Part shown: piece after piece, positions 1 through 8,387 of the stretch
Layout: every line of letters begins with the position of its first letter
Position numbering within the stretch: the stretch's first letter is position 1
Assembly (NCBI RefSeq): GCF_001311925.1
Contig: NZ_BBCG01000024.1
Span: 1-49,918, forward strand
Length of the DNA: 49,918 bases
Direction: 5' to 3'
DNA from: Cellulosilyticum ruminicola JCM 14822
GTDB taxonomy: Bacteria; Bacillota; Clostridia; Lachnospirales; Cellulosilyticaceae
The notes under the pieces: generated by a model
Database searches by the model: none
What the model saw: only the letters and a program-made list of their open reading frames with translations
What the model was told of the DNA's origin: nothing
Made by a program: the position numbers and the translations under genes

Positions 1-141
1 TGTGCTATGAATCATCCATACGTTTACGGCGGAAATGATAATAGTACAATACGCATTCTATGTACACATACTTGTGGTGTTCATGTGAAAGGGGTTCTAA
101 TTGAAAAATTTTATCCACAGAAGGCAACTTTTGAATTGTAA
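1..141 (+). CDS. 3' end of an unrecognised gene
   Basis: An open frame enters from the left edge of the window and stops at TAA 139-141, giving 46 residues that end in KFYPQKATFEL. It contains two cysteines in ILCTHTCGVH and several histidines. The gene is truncated by the window, so the start is not visible. I do not recognise the family. It converges with queT, which lies on the other strand, with 75 bp between the stops. That it is real coding sequence is inferred only from the open frame and its position against the edge. Confidence 0.35.
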   Translation, partial: CAMNHPYVYGGNDNSTIRILCTHTCGVHVKGVLIEKFYPQKATFEL

Positions 142-167
142 AATATCATCATTTTGTAATAAAGCCA

Positions 168-196
168 AACACAACTCAAAACCTTAATATTGTGTT
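168..196 (-). terminator. weak possible terminator between convergent genes
   Basis: A 7-bp inverted repeat (AACACAA at 168-174, TTGTGTT at 190-196) lies just after the queT stop on the minus strand and is followed there by a broken T-rich run (TTTGGCTTT). The stem is AT-rich and the loop is long, so this is only a candidate. Confidence 0.3.
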
Positions 197-216
197 ATAC
201 CTCTAATTTAGAGTAT

Positions 217-756
217 TTATTTAGTGATTTTATTAATAACAGATTGATAACGACTCATAATGAAGTACACAACTGGTACACCAATAATAGTTACTACAAT
301 AAATTCACCAAAAGCTACATTTCCCATAAGCCCTATTAACGCTGTAAGATTTTTTGTCATGCTGCCTTCTGCAATGCTACATGTGTAAATAACCCATCCT
401 ACAATAAGCCCATTAACAATCGTTGGCCAAATAGATGCTACAATAAGTCCTTTTTTGCTGCCTTTAAATGCTTTAGCTGTGTAATAAATCGCACTTACAC
501 TTAAAAGTGTGGCAAGTGTTCCAAAGACACCATCCATTAATAAATAAGGTGACATTAAAATATTTACAATAAAGCATCCAAGTGTTAAACCAATAATATA
601 AATTGGATTGAAATATGCTAAGAATACCATAATCTCTGATAATCTAAGTTGTAGTGGTGTAAAACTGATACTTGAAAAGATTGCTGTAAGTACAGCGTAA
701 ATTGCCGCAATCATTGCAATTTGAACAAGTTGTTTAGTTGTCATTTTCGCTTTCAT
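217..756 (-). CDS. queT: QueT family queuosine precursor transporter
   Basis: This 179-residue integral membrane protein has about five to six hydrophobic segments and the family-typical stretch FTPLQLRLSEIMVFLAYFNP near residues 32-51. QueT proteins are predicted vitamin-transport (ECF-like) membrane components that import queuosine precursors such as preQ1 for tRNA modification. The ribosome site AAGGAGAGGCTT is placed correctly for the first ATG. A preQ1-I riboswitch lies in the leader, which independently supports the substrate. No ECF ATPase or T subunit is adjacent; these would be shared components encoded elsewhere. The family call is solid; the exact ligand is inferred from the riboswitch. 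Confidence 0.9.
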   Translation of the reverse strand: MKAKMTTKQLVQIAMIAAIYAVLTAIFSSISFTPLQLRLSEIMVFLAYFNPIYIIGLTLGCFIVNILMSPYLLMDGVFGTLATLLSVSAIYYTAKAFKGSKKGLIVASIWPTIVNGLIVGWVIYTCSIAEGSMTKNLTALIGLMGNVAFGEFIVVTIIGVPVVYFIMSRYQSVINKITK

Positions 757-820
757 AAGCCTCTCCTTTGATAATACTTTTTCAATTCTGCATAAATCAA
801 ATAGTTCATATCATATTAAA

Positions 821-858
821 GAGGTCATTAGTATAGTTTTCCCTCTACTAATGACCTC
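821..858 (-). promoter_or_regulatory. long leader hairpin between preQ1 aptamer and queT
   Basis: A perfect 13-bp stem (GAGGTCATTAGTA 821-833 with TACTAATGACCTC 846-858) with a 12-nt loop lies about 60 nt downstream of the aptamer and 65 nt before the queT start. On the minus strand it is followed by TTTAATAT, a short T-run. It could be the expression platform terminator or an mRNA-stabilising stem. A second smaller stem (CCATAT 870-875 with ATATGG 884-889) sits between it and the aptamer. Confidence 0.5.
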
Positions 859-918
859 ATATAATCATTCCATATATTTTATAATATGGATTTATTAATC
901 TTTTTATTCTCTTATCTT

Positions 919-960
919 ACCGTAGTTTTATTTTTAGACAGGAGGTTCACGAACTGTCTT
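919..960 (-). promoter_or_regulatory. preQ1-I riboswitch
   Basis: On the minus strand the segment reads as P1 AGACAG / CTGTCT closing a loop TTCGTGAACCTC, followed by an A-rich tail ending AAAACTACGG. The loop bases TCGT can pair with ACGG in the tail, giving the H-type pseudoknot typical of class I preQ1 aptamers. The GTTC-loop, the A-rich tail and the position in front of a queT gene all match the known arrangement. It senses preQ1 and should lower queT expression when the precursor is plentiful. Confidence 0.8.
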
Positions 961-1031
961 TATTCAATTGCTTTCTATTATACCTACTTATAAATATTTT
1001 TTCAACCTTTTACATAGTATGTATAATTTTT

Positions 1032-1907
1032 CTATTCCATTAAAGCATGCATATACTCCGCAATTATTACACTGACCAAAATCAAAAAGGCGCCTATCCC
1101 CACATTTATTGTGAGCTTCTCACTTAAAATAATAATAGAAAATAATGTCCCAAATACTGATTCCAAAGACATAATAATGGCTGCCCTTGCAGAAGTTGTA
1201 TACTTTTGACCAATGGTTTGGCATAAGAAGGCTAAGAAAGTGCTGAAGACCCCTAAGTATCCTACTGGTATCAACATTTCCAGCCCTAGATTTTGTGGTG
1301 GTTCTTCAAAAATGACTGAGCATACAAATCCTAATATGCAACATGTAAGCATTTGAAATACAGAAATCAAACAAACATCATTTTGCTTTGTATAATGTCC
1401 TAATGCTGTAATCTGTCCTGCAAAGAAGATTGCTCCCAATATAGCTAATACTTCTCCTATACCTATATTAAAGCCCATTTCTGCATTTAAATTAAGAAAA
1501 CCAAAACCTATTATTGCAATGATACTGGCAATCATATTGTATTTCTTAATATCTTCTTGAAAAAAGATATAAGATAAAAATGGCACGATTAATACATTAA
1601 GTGCTGTTAAAAAGGCCAATTTCCCTACATTTAAAAATTCAGCAGCTACAGTCTGTCCTGCAAATCCTAAAAATAAAAATAAGCCACTTACAGTCCCTGC
1701 TATTATATCTTTTTTTGTAGTCTTCTTAATCCTTCTTCCAAAAACGATTCCCATTAATATACTAGCAATCAAAAATCGTATTGCGATCATATAAAATGGT
1801 CCTAATGTATCTAACGCCTTAGCTACGCCTATAAAGCCACCGCCCCATACTATTGCCGTAATCAAAAGTAATATATCGCCTCGCCATGTAGTCTTATTTA
1901 TGCTCAT
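1032..1907 (-). CDS. EamA/DMT-family transporter
   Basis: A 291-residue protein with about ten hydrophobic helices and two EamA repeats, the first around residues 10-140 and the second around 150-287. Typical DMT features are visible: WGGGFIGVAKAL in the first helix, RFLIAS in the second, and SLESVFGTLFSIIILSEKLT in the second repeat. Members are drug/metabolite exporters of the cytoplasmic membrane; the substrate cannot be told from sequence. A GGGGATTAGATA ribosome site precedes the ATG. It lies upstream of queT on the same strand, but the preQ1 leader separates the two, so they are probably expressed separately. Confidence 0.88.
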   Translation of the reverse strand: MSINKTTWRGDILLLITAIVWGGGFIGVAKALDTLGPFYMIAIRFLIASILMGIVFGRRIKKTTKKDIIAGTVSGLFLFLGFAGQTVAAEFLNVGKLAFLTALNVLIVPFLSYIFFQEDIKKYNMIASIIAIIGFGFLNLNAEMGFNIGIGEVLAILGAIFFAGQITALGHYTKQNDVCLISVFQMLTCCILGFVCSVIFEEPPQNLGLEMLIPVGYLGVFSTFLAFLCQTIGQKYTTSARAAIIMSLESVFGTLFSIIILSEKLTINVGIGAFLILVSVIIAEYMHALME

Positions 1908-1969
1908 TATCTAATCCCCATTTATTTACTCTGTAATCTATCTTATTATATAAGTTTTTTAATTTCTAC

Positions 1970-2287
1970 TTACTCTTTCACATAAGAACAACAATAATCA
2001 CTTACTTCTTTTACACGTACTTCAAAACTAGAATTACTTGGTACTTCGAAAACTTCTCCTTCTTTATAACTTACAAAAGCATCACTATCTGGTAATTTAA
2101 CTTCCATATTACCTGCTAAAATTTCCATTACCTCTTTAAGTCCTGTTTTAAAGGTATATTCACCTGGACACATAATGCCTAAAGTTTTTCTTTCTCCATC
2201 TTTTAAAAAGACCGTTCGACTTGTTACATTTCCATCAAAATACACGTTCGCTTTTTTCATTAATGTTACATTTTCAAATTGTACCAT
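1970..2287 (-). CDS. ppnP: pyrimidine/purine nucleoside phosphorylase, PpnP (DUF1255) family
   Basis: A short single-domain cupin of about 105 residues, containing [26 protein letters not shown] and PGEYTF, which are hallmarks of the YaiE/PpnP family. In E. coli PpnP carries out phosphorolysis of a broad set of nucleosides, giving free base and ribose 1-phosphate. I place the start at the ATG at 2287, because AAGGAG lies 8 nt before it; the TTG two codons upstream is only 2 nt from that site. It stands alone between EamA and a remnant gene. The family is clear; activity in this organism is by homology. Confidence 0.85.
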   Translation of the reverse strand: MVQFENVTLMKKANVYFDGNVTSRTVFLKDGERKTLGIMCPGEYTFKTGLKEVMEILAGNMEVKLPDSDAFVSYKEGEVFEVPSNSSFEVRVKEVSDYCCSYVKE

Positions 2288-2434
2288 ACTCAAGACTCCT
2301 TTTTATTTGATATGCTTTTCTTTATATTTTACAATATAACATTAAATTTTTCTATCATTTTTATAACTTATTTGTTACAAGATATAAATAATCAATAAAT
2401 TTTGTTCTAATTTATTAAGACATTCTTATGACAC

Positions 2435-2473
2435 AAAAAATGAGCTATAGAATGTCACCATTCATATAGCTCA
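2435..2473 (-). terminator. rho-independent terminator
   Basis: A 9-bp outer stem (TGAGCTATA 2441-2449, TATAGCTCA 2465-2473) with an inner GAATG/CATTC stem is followed on the minus strand by six T (2435-2440). It would end minus-strand transcripts coming from the remnant gene at 2579-3228. Confidence 0.8.
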
Positions 2474-2578
2474 ATATAACAGTTTAAATTTTAACAATGT
2501 CTTGAACAAAGTTTTAGATTTAATTTATTTTTTCTTCTGCTTCTCCATAATATATCCGCATATTACCATCCAAAAATT

Positions 2579-3228
2579 CTAACTCGTAGTTACTTGTTCA
2601 ATCTTGGTTACTTTTACTACATATGTCTGAGTTCCATCTATGTTTACAAAGGTATAATCTCCATTTGCATCTGTAAATTGTGACTCTACAAGTACATCTC
2701 CACTGATTAATCCAACAAAAGCATTAGGTATAACTACCGGCAGGCTGCTTCCTTCAATAACAACACGTCCTGTAATACTTGCTAGATTTATATTATCACT
2801 TACCAAAGCAAATGTAAGATTACGTCCAAGTGTATCTGCTGCTATTTTTATTGTTTGCGTTTGATTATCATATCTTAATTTACTTGCTGTTACATTATAA
2901 ATAACTAAAGGTACAAAATCATCATATGCTATAAAAGAACCATCATCTGCCGTCGTTAATGTAACCGTATCGCTAATGGATTATTTGTTGGCTGTAATAA
3001 AAATAACAAGGATATTACATCTGTGTTTGTAAATGTTTCTTCAGCTGTTGCAGTTATATCATTTGCTATAGGATTTCCATCATGATCATATACAACTACT
3101 CTAACACCATTTGTAAGTACAGGGTTGTCTTGTGTTCCTGTATAAACTATGCCATTGATTGTTAATAATACTTTATTCACACTAGTAAGAGGTATTATAA
3201 TATGTCTTTTTATTTCGTTAAGTGACAA
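2579..3228 (-). pseudogene. frameshifted remnant of a beta-sandwich surface-type protein
   Basis: Two open stretches, 3228-2956 and 2806-2579, join into one reading of about 216 residues if one base is added at the CC at 2978-2979 (for example CCC, giving NNPISDTVTL). The second part contains ITGRVVIEGSSLPVV, DANGDYTFVNIDG and YVVKVTKIE, a carboxypeptidase-regulatory-like (CnaB-type) fold. The first part, INGIVYTGTQDNPVL and VVVYDHDGNPIAND, also looks like a beta domain. The only start in frame is TTG at 3228 without a ribosome site, and no signal peptide is seen. It follows the cob operon terminator with almost no promoter space, so it is probably a truncated remnant. Function not assignable. 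Confidence 0.55.
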
Positions 3229-3255
3229 GCAATACTTATATATCCATATAAATAA

Positions 3256-3290
3256 CTAAAAAAGGCTGCCTTAATACCTGAGGCAAGCTT
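3256..3290 (-). terminator. terminator of the cobalamin operon
   Basis: On the minus strand, right after the cobS stop, GCTTGCCT pairs with AGGCAGC (one bulge), and the stem is followed by TTTTTTAG. It closes the 20-kb cob operon. Confidence 0.8.
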
Positions 3291-3294
3291 TTTT

Positions 3295-4056
3295 CTATAA
3301 AAAATACATAGCAATGCATACACCTAGTTCTGTAAGTTCACAAATACAGCCTAATACATCTCCTGTAATTCCATCTATTTTTCTATAAACACTTCTTTCA
3401 AAAAGTTTTAGTATCACTATAACAATTCCTATTAAAACAGTTGTTTCAATGACAACATTTAAGCTAAATGACTCAAATAGCCATAATACTCCCAATGTAA
3501 TTACAATTGTTGTACTCAAAGCTATGCCTAATGAAGTATTACTTACTTTACCAATAAAGATATTTCCCATGCCATGAGCCCTAGGCGTCTTGCCATGATA
3601 ACAACTTAACACTTGCATAGTCCTAGCAATCACAGGCATTATAATAACAACCCATAACTTATTTTGATTTAATAATTCCATTAAGAACCCTAATTTTAGT
3701 AACAGTACAAACACTACACTCAATAAAGCATTTGTCCCTACTCTAGAATCCTTCATAATCTCTAAAATACGTTCTTTATCACGATAACTATAGAGACCAT
3801 CAAAGGTATCACCCAAACCATCTAAATGAAGACCTCCTGTAAGCATGGCTGTTCCCACTAAAATAAGCGTGGCTACAATAAAATTATTGTTAAAGCACAT
3901 TTCACCTATATATCCTATAACATAATAAATAATACCTAAGATTAAGCCAACTAAAGGGAAATATCTCGTACTCTCATGAAAGTCTTCTATAAAACCAATA
4001 TCCATATTAATAGGCATACGTGTAAGGAATTGTACAATCCCTATGAATTTCTTCAT
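3295..4056 (-). CDS. cobS: adenosylcobinamide-GDP ribazoletransferase (cobalamin synthase)
   Basis: A 253-residue polytopic membrane enzyme that joins adenosylcobinamide-GDP to alpha-ribazole (phosphate) in the last assembly step of cobalamin. Family motifs seen: FLTRMPI near the N-terminus, GGLHLDGLGDTFDG with the acidic metal-binding residues around positions 75-90, and DSRVGTNA at about 102-109. Several hydrophobic helices fill the C-terminal half. Its ATG overlaps the stop of the repaired cobU frame (TAATG), so translation is coupled. It is the last gene of the cob operon, directly before the terminator. High confidence. Confidence 0.93.
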   Translation of the reverse strand: MKKFIGIVQFLTRMPINMDIGFIEDFHESTRYFPLVGLILGIIYYVIGYIGEMCFNNNFIVATLILVGTAMLTGGLHLDGLGDTFDGLYSYRDKERILEIMKDSRVGTNALLSVVFVLLLKLGFLMELLNQNKLWVVIIMPVIARTMQVLSCYHGKTPRAHGMGNIFIGKVSNTSLGIALSTTIVITLGVLWLFESFSLNVVIETTVLIGIVIVILKLFERSVYRKIDGITGDVLGCICELTELGVCIAMYFL

Positions 4057-4624
4057 TACTTACCTTCCCCCTTAATTTGCATCGGTATGCCGCTTACCAC
4101 AAAGTATACCTCATCTGCAGCTCTTGCAATTAATTGATTCATACGTCCTATAATATCTGTATAAATACGTGTCAGCTTATTAGCTGCTACAGGCTCATGC
4201 CTATTTCATTTGTAACAATCACAAAATATAAATGCGTTTGTTTTACAGCTTCAATAAGCTTTTCAAATTCTTCTTTGATATTTTCCTCGATTTCATTAGC
4301 CTGCTCTGGTGTGATTTTGTCATAATCTATATTCTCTTTAAACATTAAATTATTTACCATTAACGTAACACAATCTAAAATAACTGTTTCATTTTCTGAT
4401 GCAACTTCAGGAATACTTGCATAAACTTGTTCATAAGTTTCATAAGTCTTCCACTCACTAGGACGACTTTCTCTGTGTTTCCTTACACGGTCTTTCATTT
4501 CTTCATCAAAAGGAATGCTTGTTGCGATATATGCTGTTTGATTATTTTGGGCCTTACATAGACTTTCTGCAAAGCTACTTTTACCAGATCTTGCACCTCC
4601 AGTAACTAGAATTAATCTACTCAT
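4056..4624 (-). CDS. cobU: adenosylcobinamide kinase/guanylyltransferase, apparent 1-nt frameshift
   Basis: CobU phosphorylates adenosylcobinamide and transfers GMP to it. The start is the ATG at 4624 (GGAGGTAAGTTA ribosome site), giving MSRLILVTGGARSGKSSFAE with the P-loop GGARSGKSS. As written, the frame ends early after VTNEIGMSL at 4187. If one C is added to the CC at 4192-4193 (AGCCCT), the protein continues GMSPVAANKLTR and ends VVSGIPMQIKGEGK at 4056, the normal CobU C-terminus of about 190 residues, with the stop overlapping the cobS start. The clean continuation suggests a sequencing error or a very recent mutation. VTNEVG and the C-terminal half are expected in active enzymes. Confidence 0.88.
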
Positions 4625-4652
4625 TAACTTACCTCCAACCCCCTTTTTTATA

Positions 4653-5693
4653 TTAACAATTACTTTCTGCTCTTGTAGCCATATTCTCATAAACAAAATT
4701 AGCTGCATCCATAATATTAAATACTAAAATACCCCCTGTTCCTTCTCCAAGTCTCATATCTAAATCCAACATAGCTTGTACTCCTAAAAGCTCTAGGGCT
4801 CTCTTAGTTCCTGGTTCTGCTGAATAATGTGAACCTATCATATAATCACGGCTAATAGGACATAAATGATATGCCACAAGTGCTGCTGCATATGAAATAA
4901 AGCCATCTAATACAATTGGTACACGGTAAAGGGCGCCACCCAAAATAGCTCCAGCCATAGCGCCTATTTCAAAACCACCTACTTTAGCAAGCACATCTAT
5001 AGCTTCTTCTTTGTTTGGTTTATTAAGTGCAATAGCACCGCGAATGACATTAGCTTTATGTACGACTCTCTCTGGACTTAATCCTGCTCCTTTACCTGTT
5101 ACTTCTTTAGGGTCACATTGTCCAAAAACTGAAATAATAGCACTAGATGGTGTCGTATTAGCAATCCCCATCTCACCTATACCAATTACTTTATAGCCTT
5201 CTTCTACACATTTTCCTACAACTTCAATTCCTACCTCTAAAGCTCTAATAGCTTCTTCTCTAGTCATAGCTGGCCCCTTAGCCATATTACTTGTGCCCTT
5301 TCGAATTTTATAATTTAAAACGTCTTCTAAAGGCTCATCACATTTTACACCTACATCTATAGCTTTAATATCCGCACCTATAAATTTAGCAAGCGTTCCT
5401 ACACCGCAAATACCTTTTGCAAAGTTAGGAATTTGCGCCTTTGTAATCCACTGCGGATCAGCAGCTACGCCTTCTTCATAGACACCATGATCTCCCGCAA
5501 ATCCAACCACTACCTTTTTAGAAATATCAAAGCTTGTTTTTTCATAAATACCAGCTAAGGTGCGGCATATATCCTCTAGTTTTCCCATACTTCCTAAAGG
5601 CTTACTTAAATTATCTAACTTAGCCTGTGCTATTTTCATAGTTTCTTGATTTAAAGGTTTTATATTTTCTAAAGCTGACTCTAAGTTATACAT
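4653..5693 (-). CDS. cobT: nicotinate-nucleotide--dimethylbenzimidazole phosphoribosyltransferase
   Basis: A 346-residue enzyme that activates the lower-ligand base to alpha-ribazole phosphate using nicotinate mononucleotide. Motifs: LDNLSKPLGSMGKLE near 26-40, VVGFAGDHGV, GEMGIANTTPSSAI around 173-186, GGFEIGAMAGAILGGA, and LGEGTGGIL near the end, where the glutamate falls at position 317, matching the catalytic base known in Salmonella CobT. It is transcribed with cobU (28 bp gap) and cobS, forming the nucleotide-loop assembly module. Which base is attached cannot be read from sequence; no bluB or bza genes are present here. Confidence 0.94.
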   Translation of the reverse strand: MYNLESALENIKPLNQETMKIAQAKLDNLSKPLGSMGKLEDICRTLAGIYEKTSFDISKKVVVGFAGDHGVYEEGVAADPQWITKAQIPNFAKGICGVGTLAKFIGADIKAIDVGVKCDEPLEDVLNYKIRKGTSNMAKGPAMTREEAIRALEVGIEVVGKCVEEGYKVIGIGEMGIANTTPSSAIISVFGQCDPKEVTGKGAGLSPERVVHKANVIRGAIALNKPNKEEAIDVLAKVGGFEIGAMAGAILGGALYRVPIVLDGFISYAAALVAYHLCPISRDYMIGSHYSAEPGTKRALELLGVQAMLDLDMRLGEGTGGILVFNIMDAANFVYENMATRAESNC

Positions 5694-5723
5694 TTTCCAC
5701 CACCTATTATTTTATCCACCAAA

Positions 5724-5999
5724 TTATTTATCATCTACAGATTTTACTTCTTTAGCCAATGCCATAACTTCTTTCATTTTTTCCATTACGTATTCATACC
5801 CATTAGATCCATGTGTTTTAGTACATTTCATACAACTTTTAATACCTTTAGCTGTATACTCGAAACCTCCTCCACATTTGTCTCCTAAAGCATATAATGG
5901 GCAATAGCAAAAAAGACAGTTAAATGTCTCCTCATCTTTTACCTTATGACATGGGAAGTACTCACATTGTTTGTTTTGAAAAAATTTATAATACGCCAT
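5724..5999 (-). CDS. cysteine-rich small-domain protein of the cob operon
   Basis: A 91-residue soluble protein with nine cysteines in motifs C-x5-C, C-x2-C-x-C, C and C-x2-C (EYFPCH, NCLFCYCPLY, GDKCGGGFEY, KSCMKCTKTHG), which could hold zinc or an iron-sulfur cluster. It resembles the zinc-finger-like cysteine-rich small domain family (PF04071 type) that is often found next to or fused with cobalamin genes in anaerobes. It lies between hemL and cobT, in frame with the operon. A biochemical role is not established; metal handling or assistance to a corrin step is a guess based on position only. Confidence 0.7.
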   Translation of the reverse strand: MAYYKFFQNKQCEYFPCHKVKDEETFNCLFCYCPLYALGDKCGGGFEYTAKGIKSCMKCTKTHGSNGYEYVMEKMKEVMALAKEVKSVDDK

Positions 6000-6082
6000 T
6001 CATATTTCCTTTACTACTTTTTTATTATATGTAGAAATCATATGCTCCACCCACGGCATATGATTTCTACAGGCTCTTATAT

Positions 6083-7381
6083 TTACATGTGTTCTTTTAC
6101 AACTTTAAGTGCTTCATAGCTTGCTTTAATAGTTGTATCAATATCCTCATCTGTATGTGCATGCGAGAGGAACATGCCTTCAAATTGTGCTGGTGGCAGA
6201 ATAATACCACGTTTAAGCATTTCTTCGAAATAAATTTTAAATAACTGTGTATTACAATGTTTCACGTCATCATAATTTCTAATTGGTCCTGGTGCAAAGA
6301 ATAAACATACAAGTGAACCACTATCATTTACAGTGAAATCAAGACCAAGTTCTTCGATATTACGTTTTAATCCAGTTGCAAGACGTACTGCTTTTTCTCT
6401 TAGGCTTGTGTAAATCTCTGGGTTATCTCTTAAGATTTCTAAGTTCTTTTTACCCATATACATAGCAAGTGGATTTCCTGATAATGTACCTGCTTGATAA
6501 ACTGGCCCTAATGGAGATACCATAGACATAATCGCATCTTTTCCACCATAAGCTCCTACTGGAAGACCTGCACCAATGATTTTACCGAAGCATACCATAT
6601 CTGGTTTAATGCCAAAGTATTCTACCGAACTACCATATGCTATTCTAAATCCTGTGATAACTTCATCAAAAATTAAAACACTTCCATACTCTGTACATAC
6701 ATCTCTTAATGTTTGTAAGAACTCTTTAGTTCCTTCAATAACACCCATATTTCCTGCTACTGTTTCTACGATAACAGCTGCGATTTCATTGCCTTCTGTT
6801 TCGAAAATTTCTCTTACAGCTTCTGGGTCATTATATCTTGCTACAATTGTATCTTTTACAACATCCGCTGGTACTCCTGGACTTGTAGGTACGCCGAATG
6901 TTAAAGTTCCTGAACCAGATTTTACAAGAAGTGCATCTGAATGTCCGTGATAGCATCCTTCAAATTTAAGGATTTTATTTCTTCCTGTATAACCTCTTGC
7001 TACACGAAGCGCACTCATAGTTGCTTCTGTTCCTGAGTTTACCATTCTTACTTTATCAATAGCTGGATAAGCTTCTACAATAAGCTTTGCCATTTCTACT
7101 TCAATAGCTGTTGGAAAACCATAACTTGTTCCTCTTCTTACTACTTCTTCAATGCCATTTACAATGATATCTGGGCTATGTCCTAACATAAGCGGCCCCC
7201 ATGAACATACATAATCAATAAATTCATTGCCATCTACATCTGTTACCCTGCTTCCATGGGCATGATCAATAAATACTGGATCTAATCCTACTGATTTGAA
7301 TGCTCTAACCGGGCTATTTACACCCCCTGGAATATATTTTACCGCTTCTTCAAAAATTGCTTTTGACTTCTCGTTTTTCAT
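6083..7381 (-). CDS. hemL: glutamate-1-semialdehyde 2,1-aminomutase
   Basis: A PLP enzyme of about 432 residues that converts glutamate-1-semialdehyde to 5-aminolevulinate in the C5 pathway. Motifs: PGGVNSPVRAF near the N-terminus, NSGTEATMSALRVARG, FEGCYHGHSD, DEVITGFR, and CFGKIIGAGLPVGAYGG with the PLP lysine. I choose the ATG at 7381: AAAGGA lies 8 nt upstream of it, while the ATG at 7390 touches the AAAGG directly. The start is only 2 nt from the hemB stop, so translation is coupled. It belongs to the early tetrapyrrole block inside the cob operon. Confidence 0.95.
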   Translation of the reverse strand: MKNEKSKAIFEEAVKYIPGGVNSPVRAFKSVGLDPVFIDHAHGSRVTDVDGNEFIDYVCSWGPLMLGHSPDIIVNGIEEVVRRGTSYGFPTAIEVEMAKLIVEAYPAIDKVRMVNSGTEATMSALRVARGYTGRNKILKFEGCYHGHSDALLVKSGSGTLTFGVPTSPGVPADVVKDTIVARYNDPEAVREIFETEGNEIAAVIVETVAGNMGVIEGTKEFLQTLRDVCTEYGSVLIFDEVITGFRIAYGSSVEYFGIKPDMVCFGKIIGAGLPVGAYGGKDAIMSMVSPLGPVYQAGTLSGNPLAMYMGKKNLEILRDNPEIYTSLREKAVRLATGLKRNIEELGLDFTVNDSGSLVCLFFAPGPIRNYDDVKHCNTQLFKIYFEEMLKRGIILPPAQFEGMFLSHAHTDEDIDTTIKASYEALKVVKEHM

Positions 7382-7383
7382 CT

Positions 7384-8352
7384 TTAGCATCCTTTCATCT
7401 TTCTAGCTAATTCTTTTGCAAAGTATGTGATAATAATCGTTGCCCCTGCACGTTTAATAGACATGACACTTTCATAAATAGCATCTTCGCTTAAAAGACC
7501 ATTTTTGACAGCTAACTTAAGCATTGAGTATTCTCCACTTACATTGTAAGCTGCAATTGGCATATTGAAGTTATCTTTAAAACGTCTAATTACGTCAAGA
7601 TAAGAAAGAGCTGGTTTGACCATAATGATATCTGCGCCCTCTTCACAGTCTAATGCCCCTTCACGTAAAGCTTCATCACTATTTGCTGGGTCCATTTGAT
7701 ATGTTTTTCTATCTCCGAAACTTGGTGCTGAATGAGCTGCTTCTCTAAATGGGCCATAGAAACTAGATGAGTATTTTGCGCTATAAGCCATAATAGATAC
7801 ATTCATATATCCAGCTTCATCAAGTCCTTGTCTAAGCGCTGAAATACGTCCATCCATCATGTCTGAAGGTGCTACCATATCTGCTCCAGCTTCTGCATGA
7901 CTTACTGCAATTTTTGTAAGATATTCAAGGGTTTTATCATTATCTACATAACCTGTTTCAGTCAAAATACCGCAGTGTCCATGACTTGTATATTCACACA
8001 TACATACGTCTGTAATAACGAACATTTCAGGGTCCCATTCTTTAATCGCACGTACAGCTTTTTGTACGATGCCATCATGGGCAAATCCTTCTGAACCACA
8101 TTCGTCTTTATGATTTGGAATACCAAATAAAATAATATAACGGATGCCTAAGCTTTTAAGCTCCATAATTTCTTCTCTTAAACGGTCAATTGAAAAATGA
8201 TATACATCTGGCATAGATGAGATTTCTTCTTTAATATTTTCCCCTTCAACTACAAAAAGTGGATAAATGAAATCTTCTACATGAAGTACTGTTTCACGTA
8301 CTAAATTGCGGATTGCCTGACTGCTTCTTAATCTTCTTGGTCTTTTAATCAT
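7384..8352 (-). CDS. hemB: porphobilinogen synthase (delta-aminolevulinate dehydratase)
   Basis: A 322-residue enzyme that condenses two 5-aminolevulinate molecules into porphobilinogen. Visible are [26 protein letters not shown]-like [11 protein letters not shown], the cysteine-bearing metal loop [15 protein letters not shown] (zinc-type site), the active-site lysines in [19 protein letters not shown] and [12 protein letters not shown], and the C-terminal ITYFAKELA. It sits between cobA-hemD (35 bp) and hemL (2 bp gap) in the operon. The cysteine set suggests a zinc-dependent rather than a magnesium-only enzyme; that is inference from family knowledge. Confidence 0.95.
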   Translation of the reverse strand: MIKRPRRLRSSQAIRNLVRETVLHVEDFIYPLFVVEGENIKEEISSMPDVYHFSIDRLREEIMELKSLGIRYIILFGIPNHKDECGSEGFAHDGIVQKAVRAIKEWDPEMFVITDVCMCEYTSHGHCGILTETGYVDNDKTLEYLTKIAVSHAEAGADMVAPSDMMDGRISALRQGLDEAGYMNVSIMAYSAKYSSSFYGPFREAAHSAPSFGDRKTYQMDPANSDEALREGALDCEEGADIIMVKPALSYLDVIRRFKDNFNMPIAAYNVSGEYSMLKLAVKNGLLSEDAIYESVMSIKRAGATIIITYFAKELARKMKGC

Positions 8353-8387
8353 CTTTCTTATCCTTCCTACCTATACATTTTATTTAA

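Noticed and set aside
6576-6950. Open plus-strand frame inside hemL
   Set aside because: It is antisense to a clear, full-length hemL with all catalytic motifs; composition and lack of a ribosome site mark it as a shadow. The same holds for other plus-strand frames opposite the cob, cellulase and tkt genes.
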